This document shows positions 16,722-24,171 of a stretch of 64,000 bases of DNA, piece after piece (the stretch's first letter is position 1; each line of letters starts with the position of its first letter). The stretch is from Brevibacillus brevis (GTDB taxonomy: Bacteria; Bacillota; Bacilli; Brevibacillales; Brevibacillaceae), in contig NZ_CP041767.1 in NCBI RefSeq assembly GCF_022026395.1, forward strand, positions 5,624,001 to 5,688,000, given 5' to 3'. The position numbers were made by a program, and so were the translations under genes. The notes beneath the pieces were generated by a model, which saw only the letters and a list, made by a program, of their open reading frames with translations, was not told the origin of the DNA and made no database searches.

Positions 16722-17221
16722 AGGCGATCTCCCACTTGTGCGAGAAATTTATCAACAGTAGACTTTTGAGCTGCTTCGTCCAGTTCTTTCTCGATGATCT
16801 TGGAAGCCAAGAGCACGGACAGGCTGGTCATCTGCTCACGCAGTTCGAGTTTTGCTTTTTCCACTTCACGCGCCAGTTCAGCACTTGCTTCCGCTTTCAT
16901 ACGCTCGGATGCAGCTTGTGCTTCTGTCACGATTTTGGTTGCTTCATCAGACGCTTGCTTTGCAGCGCGGTCAATGATTGCTTTCGATTCTGCACGCGCT
17001 TCATCCAGCACGCGACGTTGCTCAGCTAGAAGAGCTTCCGCTTCAGTGCGGTTCTTCTCAGCTGAGGAGATTTGACTTTCGATATGCTGACGACGTTTTT
17101 CCATGATCCCTACGATCGGGCCCATAGCCAATTTACGAACAAGCAGCAACAACAACAAGAACACAATTGCCTGGGTTAACAGCGTTCCCCATTCCAGGGA
17201 TACCGCTCCAAAGTCGAGCAT
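16718..17221 (-). CDS. atpF: F1Fo ATP synthase b subunit
   Basis: Peripheral-stalk subunit: one N-terminal membrane helix (about residues 8-28) and a long charged coiled-coil. The open frame extends to 17284, but an AGGAG lies 8 bases before the ATG at 17221, giving MLDFGAVSLEWGTLLTQ and 167 residues, the family size. The upstream residues look like translated intergenic DNA. No second b-type gene is present, so the stalk is a homodimer. Confidence 0.94.
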   Translation of the reverse strand: MLDFGAVSLEWGTLLTQAIVFLLLLLLVRKLAMGPIVGIMEKRRQHIESQISSAEKNRTEAEALLAEQRRVLDEARAESKAIIDRAAKQASDEATKIVTEAQAASERMKAEASAELAREVEKAKLELREQMTSLSVLLASKIIEKELDEAAQKSTVDKFLAQVGDRL

Positions 17222-17335
17222 TCGTTTCACTCCTTCCTGCGAAAAGAAAGATGTATCATCAAGGTTATTAGTTGTCTTTGTCAAAAATATAGGCGGGTAT
17301 CAAGTGCCCGCCTATTGTTACTAAATGCTCGCTGA

Positions 17336-17557
17336 TTACAGGCGACCGAAGAGAATGAAACCGATCGCTACAGCGATGATCGGAACTGCCTCTACCAGAC
17401 CAAGACCCAGGAACATGAGACCCATCAGGCTACCACGTGCTTCTGGTTGACGAGCTACGCCTTCAATTGTACGAGAGATTACCAGAGAGTTACCAATCGC
17501 TGCGCCAAGAGCAGCCAGACCAAATACGATACCAATTGCAAGAGCCAAACCTTCCAT
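17336..17557 (-). CDS. atpE: F1Fo ATP synthase c subunit (c-ring)
   Basis: 73-residue hairpin of two membrane helices that forms the rotor ring. The polar loop RQPEA is at 37-41 and the ion-binding carboxylate is Glu56 in GLVEAVPI. The residues around Glu56 (no Gln/Ser sodium set visible) suggest a proton-coupled ring, though this is an inference from sequence. A good AGGAGG RBS precedes the ATG. Confidence 0.96.
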   Translation of the reverse strand: MEGLALAIGIVFGLAALGAAIGNSLVISRTIEGVARQPEARGSLMGLMFLGLGLVEAVPIIAVAIGFILFGRL

Positions 17558-17612
17558 TGTTTAAAAACCTCCTTAGTGTTTAAAAAACGAAAATAAAATC
17601 GGGTAAGCGAAA

Positions 17613-18428
17613 TTAGTGTTCTTCATTCACTTGCTGTGACAGGTAAACCATCGCCAGCGTTGTGAAAATGAATGCCTGTACGGAACCAACGAACACTGAG
17701 TAGCCCAACCACAGGAACAGCGGAATGCTTCCGAAGATCCCTACACCCAGCAGGAAGGCGATCAAAACCTCACCCGCAAAGATGTTACCGAATAGACGCA
17801 AAGGCAGCGTCAACGGCTTGATGATGAACTCCTCCAGAATGTGAATCGGGTTCAGGAATGTATGTTTCAACCATCCGCCGAAGCTCTTCTTGATGCCCAG
17901 ATAGTGAGCGTAGAGAAGAACGATGAACGCCAGAGCGAAAGTTACGCTTGGAGTCGCTGTTGGTGATTTCCACCAGCCAATGACAACGCCATGCGAGGAC
18001 GGATCGGTAGAGTTCAACTCTTCTTCAAGCTTGGCCATCTTTTGTTGCTTCATTTGTTCATTCGTGGAAGCCGTCAACATGTCTTTAACCTTTTCACTTA
18101 CTTGATGGTCAGGACCGTTGTGGTGAGCCGTGTTTACGTTAAATACGAGACCCAGTTGGTTTCCAAGGAAAATGTAAAGGAACAAAGTGAGTGCCAGCGA
18201 GACAAAGCCCGCAGCCTTCTTCGGTGTGATGTAGCTTTTTGTAATGCCGGTAACGAAGTCCACAATCCATTCCATCACGTTTTGCGCGCCGCTTGGAGTT
18301 GCGGAGGTCAGGTTGCGGGTCATCCCGATACACAGCAAAAGCACCACCAGAGAGGTAACCAAAATCATGAGAATAGTGGAGATGTCAAATACCATGCCCA
18401 ACCATTCAAACCGCAGAGAATAATGCAT
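17613..18428 (-). CDS. atpB: F1Fo ATP synthase a subunit with enlarged loop
   Basis: Stator channel subunit of Fo. The essential arginine lies in LTLPLRLFGNIFAGE, and the final helix is VGSVQAFIFTTLAMVYLS. It has 271 residues from the ATG at 18428, which has GGGG 8 bases upstream (the in-frame GTG at 18437 lacks a spaced RBS). The protein is some 30-50 residues longer than the Bacillus form because of a hydrophilic, Lys/Glu/Gln-rich insertion between two helices, immediately before WWKSPTATPSV (about 17976-18134). Confidence 0.95.
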   Translation of the reverse strand: MHYSLRFEWLGMVFDISTILMILVTSLVVLLLCIGMTRNLTSATPSGAQNVMEWIVDFVTGITKSYITPKKAAGFVSLALTLFLYIFLGNQLGLVFNVNTAHHNGPDHQVSEKVKDMLTASTNEQMKQQKMAKLEEELNSTDPSSHGVVIGWWKSPTATPSVTFALAFIVLLYAHYLGIKKSFGGWLKHTFLNPIHILEEFIIKPLTLPLRLFGNIFAGEVLIAFLLGVGIFGSIPLFLWLGYSVFVGSVQAFIFTTLAMVYLSQQVNEEH

Positions 18429-18495
18429 GTATTTCACCCCTTTCTTCCGCGCGAGTCTATTGCTTACGTACGTGTAAAGAAAAAATATCTACTAT

Positions 18496-18864
18496 CTATT
18501 TAAAGGAGCGATACACAAATAGGAAACTGAGAATCTGAAAGAGGAATAAACCTATCAACACGCCACCGATTCCAAACAAATGAGGAAAACGCATTGTCAA
18601 AAAGACTGCAAAGCCTGCCACAGCCAGTCGCTGCAACATACCAGTCCCTTTTGGCCGGACATTTGAATCAACAGCCATCTGACCTATGCGCCAGGTTTTG
18701 CTGAAGAGGACCGTGCCATTCACCAAACTGCAAACCATCCCAAGCAGGAGGCTTTGCAAAAAGAAACGATACGATGGCAACACCGCCCAGAGTATCGAGG
18801 CAATTGCCATACAGAAAAAGGCATAGCGAAACGTGGATCGCATTGCCGAAGAAAACGTTTGCAT
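18496..18864 (-). CDS. atpI: ATP synthase subunit I
   Basis: Small hydrophobic protein of 122 residues with four predicted helices, matching the AtpI type found at the head of Firmicute atp operons, where AtpI helps c-ring assembly. Sequence conservation in this family is low, so the call rests on size, topology and position directly upstream of atpB. ATG at 18864 follows GGGAG by 7 bases. Confidence 0.85.
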   Translation of the reverse strand: MQTFSSAMRSTFRYAFFCMAIASILWAVLPSYRFFLQSLLLGMVCSLVNGTVLFSKTWRIGQMAVDSNVRPKGTGMLQRLAVAGFAVFLTMRFPHLFGIGGVLIGLFLFQILSFLFVYRSFK

Positions 18865-18875
18865 GTTCCATCTCC

Positions 18876-19085
18876 CTAGAGGTAACCGCGAACGATGCGG
18901 TAGACGCTATACACGCCTATTCCTAATCCCGCGAGCAGCCCAACCATCAAAAAAAGCGGATTGGTAGAGAAAAGACCATCCAAGTATTTTCCCAGAAGGA
19001 CTCCCGAAATCACGCAAACGGCCATATCGACACCGATCAGGGTGACCAACGTGATCGCTCGCCACGGATTATCCAATTTCGACAC
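18876..19085 (-). CDS. atpZ: AtpZ/AtpI-family small membrane protein, first gene of atp operon
   Basis: Two-helix membrane protein (about 69 residues) with the family-like start KLDNPWRAITLVTLIG and a Gly-rich second helix LLAGLGIGVYSVYRIVRG. AtpZ proteins are linked to c-ring assembly or magnesium supply for the ATPase. The frame is open to 19148, but the predicted transcription start is near 19145, and only the GTG at 19085 has an upstream AAGGAG (11 bases, slightly long). An ATG at 19106 without an RBS is the alternative. The RBS can pair with an upstream CTCCTT. Confidence 0.8.
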   Translation of the reverse strand: MSKLDNPWRAITLVTLIGVDMAVCVISGVLLGKYLDGLFSTNPLFLMVGLLAGLGIGVYSVYRIVRGYL

Positions 19086-19096
19086 AGAGTAACATT

Positions 19097-19116
19097 CTCC
19101 TTTCATACATAAGGAG
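19097..19116 (-). promoter_or_regulatory. Possible RBS-masking hairpin before atpZ
   Basis: In the minus-strand leader CTCCTT (19111-19116) is perfectly complementary to the RBS AAGGAG (19097-19102), with an 8-base loop. Such a fold would hide the RBS of the first atp gene. It may be chance, since the stem is only 6 bp. Confidence 0.4.
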
Positions 19117-19150
19117 AGGGCTGGTGTCAAGTGCCCCTTTGCCCTCATTC

Positions 19151-19180
19151 ATATTAACGAAGAATTATTCCCTTTGTCAA
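19151..19180 (-). promoter_or_regulatory. Sigma-A promoter of the atp operon
   Basis: Perfect -35 TTGACA (19175-19180, minus strand) and a weaker -10, read as TAATAT (19151-19156) with an 18-base spacer or TTAATA with 17. It lies just upstream of atpZ and downstream of the thiolase gene, so it is the likely start of the 10-gene operon. A second TTGACA lies in the leader at about 19124-19129. Confidence 0.65.
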
Positions 19181-19222
19181 CGTTCGGCTCAGTCTGTACA
19201 CAAAGCGTTCACAATTTAAAAT

Positions 19223-20413
19223 TTAAATTTTCTCGACAATTGTAGAGACCCCTTGTCCACCGCCGATGCAAAGAGTCGCTAACCCATATTTTACCCCTTC
19301 GCGTTTTTGCAATTCATGCACGAGTGTGACCAGGATTCTCGCGCCACTCGCACCAATTGGATGCCCCAAAGCAATGGCTCCGCCGTTGACATTCAGCTTT
19401 TCACGATCAAAGCCTAGTGCTTTGCCTACAGACAGCGATTGGACGGCAAAAGCTTCATTTGCTTCGATCAAGTCGATGTCAGCAATCGACAGACCCGCTT
19501 TTTCAAGTACACGTTTGGTTGCAGGAACTGGACCGTACCCCATGATACTTGGATCAACACCTGCACTCGCATTGGCTACAATACGGGCGAGAGGCTTCAC
19601 GCCCAGCTCTTCTGCTTTTTCGCGTGTCATAATCAAGAGAGCTGCTGCTCCATCGTTGATGCCAGATGCATTCCCGGCTGTCACGGTTCCATCCTTTTTA
19701 AATGCAGGCTTTAATTTGCCTAGCGCTTCGGCCGTCACGCCAGCGCGCGGGAATTCGTCTACGGCAAACAGCACCGGATCACCCTTGCGTTGCGGGATTG
19801 GAACCGGCACGATTTCTTCCTGAAAACGACCACTAGCGAGCGCTTGCTGAGCCTTTTCCTGGCTCCACGCTGAAAACTCATCCTGCTCTTCGCGTCCGAT
19901 TTCGTATTTGGTGCAGAGGTTCTCTGCTGTAATGCCCATGTGGTAGTCGTTGAAAGCACACCACAGTCCGTCGCGAATCATGGAGTCTACTACTTTCTGG
20001 TCTCCCATGCGGTAGCCTGAGCGCGCACCTTCCATTAAATATGGTGCCTGACTCATATTCTCCATCCCGCCAGCCAAGACAACTTCTGCCTCACCTGCAA
20101 GGATTGACTGCACAGCCAGATGAACGGCTTTTAGACCTGAACCACAAACCTTGTTGATTGTCAGGGAGGGAACTTCATGAGCAAGGCCCGCGTGAATAGA
20201 AGCCTGGCGCGCCGGGTTTTGACCCAAGCCTGCTGACAATACGTTCCCCATAATCACTTCATCGACCGCATCCTTGGAAACACCTGCACGCTCTAGCGCT
20301 GCTTCCAGTACAATCCCGCCCAGCTTTGTCGCGCTGACACCTGCAAGCGTTCCTTGAAAGCTACCTATAGCAGTGCGCACAGCACTCGCAATGACGATTT
20401 CTCTTTGACTCAT
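19223..20413 (-). CDS. Acetyl-CoA C-acetyltransferase (thiolase)
   Basis: Condenses two acetyl-CoA to acetoacetyl-CoA or cleaves it. All thiolase active-site elements are present: nucleophilic Cys in KVCGSGLKAV, the NEAFAVQ segment, His in LGHPIGASG and the second Cys in CIGGGQG. The 396-residue length is typical of biosynthetic thiolases (AtoB/ThlA/PhaA/MmgA group); the sequence alone does not say which role. The start is the ATG at 20413; the in-frame GTG at 20422 has no usable RBS. It is transcribed alone. Confidence 0.92.
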   Translation of the reverse strand: MSQREIVIASAVRTAIGSFQGTLAGVSATKLGGIVLEAALERAGVSKDAVDEVIMGNVLSAGLGQNPARQASIHAGLAHEVPSLTINKVCGSGLKAVHLAVQSILAGEAEVVLAGGMENMSQAPYLMEGARSGYRMGDQKVVDSMIRDGLWCAFNDYHMGITAENLCTKYEIGREEQDEFSAWSQEKAQQALASGRFQEEIVPVPIPQRKGDPVLFAVDEFPRAGVTAEALGKLKPAFKKDGTVTAGNASGINDGAAALLIMTREKAEELGVKPLARIVANASAGVDPSIMGYGPVPATKRVLEKAGLSIADIDLIEANEAFAVQSLSVGKALGFDREKLNVNGGAIALGHPIGASGARILVTLVHELQKREGVKYGLATLCIGGGQGVSTIVEKI

Positions 20414-20478
20414 CTTCCACACACCCCTCGAATAAACAGGATAGGCAACCTTCTTAAGATTCCATCTTTTTGTGATAA

Positions 20479-20491
20479 TTCCTGCCAGGAA
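20479..20491. promoter_or_regulatory. 13-bp palindrome upstream of the thiolase gene
   Basis: TTCCTG-C-CAGGAA is a perfect inverted repeat about 65 bases upstream of the thiolase start. It could be an operator, but I know no matching regulator and did not find a clear promoter around it. Confidence 0.35.
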
Positions 20492-20513
20492 ATCGCTTTC
20501 TTTTCCAATTCAT

Positions 20514-20547
20514 AAAAAAACGTCACAGCTCTTAGGAGAGAGTGACG
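20514..20547 (-). terminator. Terminator after the AraC/lipoprotein gene
   Basis: Minus-strand stem CGTCAC / GTGACG with a 15-base loop followed by seven T, 12 bases after the stop of the siderophore-binding lipoprotein. Ordinary Rho-independent form. Confidence 0.85.
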
Positions 20548-20558
20548 GTCTGTATGAT

Positions 20559-21578
20559 TTATAGAAGCGCCTCTGCAATTTCATCGACGATATTGTTGAT
20601 GGCAATCGGGCCGTAATAGGCAATCCACACAGTTGTGTTTACCTCGTACACCTTATTTTCCTTGGCTGCTTTTAGCCCTTTCCAAATGGAGCTATTTTTG
20701 AATTCGTCTGTTAATGCTTGGTTCGCTTTGTCCGTTACGACAAATATGTGATCGGCATTTACCTCTGGCAGCACTTCCAGAGAAATCATCGTAGCTGTAT
20801 CAGATTTATCCATCGCTGGCTTGGGAGGAGTCAGTCCCAAATCGGAATACAAGATAGCAGCCGTACGGTGTTCAACTGTGTGCAGTCGAATGGCATTATC
20901 ACGCGGACGAATAAGTGCGACGGACTCACCCTTGAGCTTGGTTGCGAGTTCTGCTTTCAGTTTGTTCGTTTTCTCTTTGTAGTCTTTTACGATTTGCTCA
21001 GCTTCTTGTTCTTTTTCGAGAATTTTCCCGAATGTAAGCAGTGTATCCCGCCAGTCTTCGTTTCGGCCAAACATGATGGTTGGTGCGATTTTGGACAGGT
21101 TATCATAGATTTTGTCCTGGAACTCCGTGCAAATAATCAAGTCAGGCTCCATGGCCACGACCGCTTCCGAATTGGGCTCGTCCTTTGTCCCGAGTACATG
21201 TACATCTTTTAGCTTGTCCATGAGATACTCAGGAAACTTTGTACCGTCCCCCGTTGTAATTACACTGCCTGCAGGCAGTTCGCCCAAGGCCAGCATTTGA
21301 TCTGCGTACTGCGTATCCAGCACAGCGATTCTGACTGGTTTAAAATCAAGCGTCAGCTCGCCTTTCATGTGTTTGATAGTACGTGTCTCGCTTTTCTTCA
21401 CTTCTTGATTCGCGCTAGGTTGCGTGGTATTCGATTGCGTCGCTACCTGCTTCGAGGCGCCTGTTGCTGTACTCCCCGAATTGCTAGAATTCATGCCGCC
21501 AGCCGAGCAAGCTCCCAGCAGCAAGGTAAGGCTCAGCATCAGATTCAGCGCCAGCATCGCTTTTGTACTCTTATACAT
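20559..21578 (-). CDS. Iron-siderophore ABC transporter substrate-binding lipoprotein, internal start
   Basis: From the ATG at 21578 the protein is a complete 339-residue lipoprotein: positive N-terminus (MYKSTKAM), hydrophobic stretch, lipobox LLGAC, a Ser/Thr/Asn-rich spacer, and a FecB/FhuD-type class III binding fold (RIAVLDTQYADQMLALG, EPDLIICTEFQDKIYDNL, WIAYYGPIAINNIVDEI). The ATG has GGAGGAG at 8 bases, and a promoter lies 60-90 bases upstream inside the AraC frame. No permease or ATPase gene is nearby, so it would use a transporter encoded elsewhere. Confidence 0.85.
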   Translation of the reverse strand: MYKSTKAMLALNLMLSLTLLLGACSAGGMNSSNSGSTATGASKQVATQSNTTQPSANQEVKKSETRTIKHMKGELTLDFKPVRIAVLDTQYADQMLALGELPAGSVITTGDGTKFPEYLMDKLKDVHVLGTKDEPNSEAVVAMEPDLIICTEFQDKIYDNLSKIAPTIMFGRNEDWRDTLLTFGKILEKEQEAEQIVKDYKEKTNKLKAELATKLKGESVALIRPRDNAIRLHTVEHRTAAILYSDLGLTPPKPAMDKSDTATMISLEVLPEVNADHIFVVTDKANQALTDEFKNSSIWKGLKAAKENKVYEVNTTVWIAYYGPIAINNIVDEIAEALL

Positions 21579-22547
21579 CGGTACGGCTCCTCCATCTCTT
21601 GAATGCGGGTGATTTTGATTTTCATTTTCAATGTGATCATTATATTTCCACAGCTTTTGACCAGCAATGGAATATCGCGACAAGAGTGATGGACTTTGGC
21701 GACGTTGTTCCGGTGTCAGAGAATATTCTTTGTAGGAAGACGGAGATATACCTGTGTATTTTTTGAAGATACGACTGAAATAATAGCTGTCGGCATAACC
21801 TACTGATTCCGCTACTTCTTTTAGTCCCAAATTCGTTTGACGCAGCAGTTCCTGCGCTTTTTGAATGCGCACTTGGATCAGATAGTCGATAGGGCCGACC
21901 GCTAGCTGGGCTTTAAAGGTGCGTTGCAGGGATCGGGAGCTGCAGTTTAAGAGCGCGGATAGATCATCGAGTGTGAAAGTCTCTGCGTAGTGCTCCTCGA
22001 TATGCCTGATGGCCTGTTCGACCAAGTTCGGTACTGTTACTCCGATTCCTTGTGACTGCATCTGTGCCATTAGCTCACATACGAGTTGATAAAGCAGAGC
22101 CTTGGCTCGCAGCTTGTCCAGATTGCCGTTCTGATTCCATGCTTGCTGCATACGTGATATTGCGACAAATACATTTGCCTGATGCATGGGAGTAAAGCCG
22201 TATTGGATGTGAAAAGGTTGTGTTTTCTCCAGTAAACGCAGCAGCTCCTGCCGGCAAGGCAACGGCAAATGAGCTTTGTACAAAATCAGATAGTATTCCA
22301 GCTCATCCTTTATTTCCTCGATATCCACGTAAGTACCTTTGCCAGCATGGGCAATATAGCAATTCTTGATCGCATGCACATTCCCGTCAAGACGAATCAG
22401 ACCACTGCCTCTCACCGAAAATAGAAAGGCACTAGCCGGCAATTGATAGGACCGCAGCTGTTCTCCGGCTCGCATGACGATATGCCGTACATCATGTAAT
22501 CGTACACTTGCCTGATTCCATAAAAAAATATGATCATCTACGTTCAT
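20559..22547 (-). CDS. AraC-type regulator in continuous frame with a siderophore-binding lipoprotein (662 aa)
   Basis: Residues 1 to about 285 are an AraC/XylS regulator: an N-terminal cupin-like sensor and two C-terminal HTHs (LDDLSALLNCSSRSLQRTF, then LKEVAESVGYADSYYFSR and the KKYTGISPSSYKEY tail). The frame then continues through some 40 linker residues into a full lipoprotein from residue 324. AraC regulators fused to a periplasmic-binding-type domain exist (Btr of Bacillus subtilis senses siderophore in the cytoplasm), but Btr has no signal peptide in the middle. Here the linker DNA holds a promoter, a Fur-like box and a strong RBS, so I infer two genes that share a frame, whether or not a fusion is also made. 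A Fur-type box lies upstream of the AraC start. Confidence 0.85.
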   Translation of the reverse strand: MNVDDHIFLWNQASVRLHDVRHIVMRAGEQLRSYQLPASAFLFSVRGSGLIRLDGNVHAIKNCYIAHAGKGTYVDIEEIKDELEYYLILYKAHLPLPCRQELLRLLEKTQPFHIQYGFTPMHQANVFVAISRMQQAWNQNGNLDKLRAKALLYQLVCELMAQMQSQGIGVTVPNLVEQAIRHIEEHYAETFTLDDLSALLNCSSRSLQRTFKAQLAVGPIDYLIQVRIQKAQELLRQTNLGLKEVAESVGYADSYYFSRIFKKYTGISPSSYKEYSLTPEQRRQSPSLLSRYSIAGQKLWKYNDHIENENQNHPHSRDGGAVPMYKSTKAMLALNLMLSLTLLLGACSAGGMNSSNSGSTATGASKQVATQSNTTQPSANQEVKKSETRTIKHMKGELTLDFKPVRIAVLDTQYADQMLALGELPAGSVITTGDGTKFPEYLMDKLKDVHVLGTKDEPNSEAVVAMEPDLIICTEFQDKIYDNLSKIAPTIMFGRNEDWRDTLLTFGKILEKEQEAEQIVKDYKEKTNKLKAELATKLKGESVALIRPRDNAIRLHTVEHRTAAILYSDLGLTPPKPAMDKSDTATMISLEVLPEVNADHIFVVTDKANQALTDEFKNSSIWKGLKAAKENKVYEVNTTVWIAYYGPIAINNIVDEIAEALL
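21616..21667 (-). promoter_or_regulatory. Promoter with Fur-like box inside the AraC reading frame, driving the lipoprotein
   Basis: Minus strand: -35 TTGCTG (21662-21667), 17-base spacer, perfect -10 TATAAT (21639-21644). Immediately downstream, over the expected start site, lies TGAAAATGAAAATCA (21616-21630), which matches the Fur 7-1-7 consensus at 11 of 14 positions. The -35 is weak, as is usual for a promoter that may need an AraC activator. Confidence 0.6.
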
Positions 22548-22602
22548 TGTCCCACATTCAACTCCTTGATAGCCCTCCCATCGTTCCTCTATTCATTCTA
22601 TT

Positions 22603-22617
22603 TGATAACCATTCTCA
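22603..22617 (-). promoter_or_regulatory. Fur box upstream of the AraC gene
   Basis: TGAGAATGGTTATCA on the minus strand matches the Fur 7-1-7 consensus at 12 or 13 of 14 positions. It lies directly upstream of a -10-like TAGAAT, about 56 bases before the AraC start, so iron-bound Fur should repress the gene. Confidence 0.7.
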
Positions 22618-22646
22618 TTTCCATAACAAAGATCATTGATAACACA

Positions 22647-23465
22647 CTACACCGATGAAATCGCGCGAACGTAAATAACTTCGTAGGTGACAGGGATGCC
22701 TGTTTCTCTTTTATACGTCTGCTCATAGTATTGAATCATTTCTGCAAGGAGTTTTCTGCGTCCAAGACCGCTCCCTTGCTCCATACTTGCACTGGCGCCC
22801 ACAGCTTTCACGGCATGCAAAAAATCCCGTACACCCGGGTACGTTAGCCGCTCATATTTCCTAATGATCTCTATATCCGTAAACCCTGCTTGCTTCAATT
22901 GCTCACGCCAATCACGTGCAGAGAGAAACTCCAAGCCATGGCGCACTCCCTTCTCCCCCAAAATTGCATGAGCATTCGCAAACGAATCATGCAGCTCCCA
23001 AAAAGTATCGGGTCCAAATGTTGAAAAAACCAAAGGTGCTCCGGGCTTCAGGATTCTTGCCAATCCTTTTAGCGTATGCGTAGGCTTGGCAAACCACTGA
23101 AAGCATGCTCCTGAAACGATCAAATCCTTTGACTCCGCCTGTTGTTCCCAAACCCATTCTTCGGCATCAGCTTGAAAATAGGAGCAAATCAGGCGTTGCT
23201 GCTCCAGATTGTTCTTCGCCTGCTCCAACATGCCTGACGCAATCTCTACCGCCTCGTAATGGGCAGCAGAAAAATAGCTGCGAATGACGCGGGTTAACCC
23301 CCCTGTCCCACAGCCAATCTCTACGATGTTTCGCACATCATTCTCATTCGCTATCTCTATAATCATTTGACTCAAATGATCGACCATCTTCTTTTGCACG
23401 AGTGCGTATTTTTCGTATGAGACAGCCTTCTCACTAAATCGACTGCTGATTGCCCTCTTCTGCAA
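22647..23465 (-). CDS. bioC: Malonyl-[acyl-carrier protein] O-methyltransferase
   Basis: Methylates malonyl-ACP with SAM so that fatty-acid synthesis can make the pimeloyl chain of biotin. 272 residues with the class I methyltransferase fold: N-terminal FSEKAVSYEKYALVQ typical of BioC, SAM motif VEIGCGTGGLT and a motif IV-like segment LIVSGACFQWF. The start is TTG at 23465, overlapping bioH by 32 bases with GGAG 4 bases upstream; this start is uncertain. Last gene of the bio operon, next to its functional partner bioH. Confidence 0.9.
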   Translation of the reverse strand: MQKRAISSRFSEKAVSYEKYALVQKKMVDHLSQMIIEIANENDVRNIVEIGCGTGGLTRVIRSYFSAAHYEAVEIASGMLEQAKNNLEQQRLICSYFQADAEEWVWEQQAESKDLIVSGACFQWFAKPTHTLKGLARILKPGAPLVFSTFGPDTFWELHDSFANAHAILGEKGVRHGLEFLSARDWREQLKQAGFTDIEIIRKYERLTYPGVRDFLHAVKAVGASASMEQGSGLGRRKLLAEMIQYYEQTYKRETGIPVTYEVIYVRAISSV

Positions 23466-24171
23466 GCTGCTCCACCATCCTCTTTAGCGAATCTCCTACA
23501 ACCTCTGGAACAAATACATGCGGGGCATGACCACAGTCAGGAATTTGCACGAAATGGGCACTCGAAAGGCTACTCGCCAGCTCTTCTCCCGCTGAGAACG
23601 AACAGATAGCATCCTCCATTCCATGAATGACGAGAGCAGGAGTAGTCAGCGAAGACAGAAACGGGCGGCAATCCTCTTCTTCTAAATAGGTCAAGCCCGC
23701 AACCAACGCCGCCGTACTCCAATTCTGGCTGTCCAGTCCCACTTGCAGACCTGTTTGTTCTCGCTCTCCTGGTGTTAGCATTTGTTTGACAAAAGTGTCC
23801 ATCACACGCTCGCGTGCAACAGAAAGCTGCCTTTTCATCCTTTGCAAAACAACGGGATGCCACCCTTTACGAAGATCATGCTGTTCGCTCGTAAAGCGTG
23901 CTGTCGTGCCGATCAAAACAAGTCCTGAGACCGGGTACTGGGCAGCGAGGCGTAATCCGAGCATTCCTCCCATTGACCATCCCACTACAATCAGCTCCTG
24001 AGCCGATTGGGAGCGGACTTCCTCTTCTACTCTCTCGTAAAATTGTGAGGGGTCCGTGACGTCCGAATAAGTAGGAATGATATGCTGATAGGAAGGAAAC
24101 TGTGAGCGAACTGCATCCCAGCTGCAATCTGGCATTCCCCACCCGTTTAGCCACAGCATCACTTTTCTCAC
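23434..24171 (-). CDS. bioH: Alpha/beta hydrolase, pimeloyl-ACP methyl ester esterase (BioH-type)
   Basis: 245-residue alpha/beta hydrolase. The nucleophile elbow GWSMGG, the acid in HGMEDAICSF and the catalytic His in PDCGHAPH are all present. Its place between bioF and bioC, overlapping both, indicates that it removes the methyl group added by BioC. Enzymes of this role differ between species (BioH, BioG, BioV and others), so the symbol reflects role rather than close orthology. GTG at 24171 has GGAGGGG 7 bases upstream and overlaps the bioF stop (GTGA). Confidence 0.85.
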   Translation of the reverse strand: MRKVMLWLNGWGMPDCSWDAVRSQFPSYQHIIPTYSDVTDPSQFYERVEEEVRSQSAQELIVVGWSMGGMLGLRLAAQYPVSGLVLIGTTARFTSEQHDLRKGWHPVVLQRMKRQLSVARERVMDTFVKQMLTPGEREQTGLQVGLDSQNWSTAALVAGLTYLEEEDCRPFLSSLTTPALVIHGMEDAICSFSAGEELASSLSSAHFVQIPDCGHAPHVFVPEVVGDSLKRMVEQLAEEGNQQSI

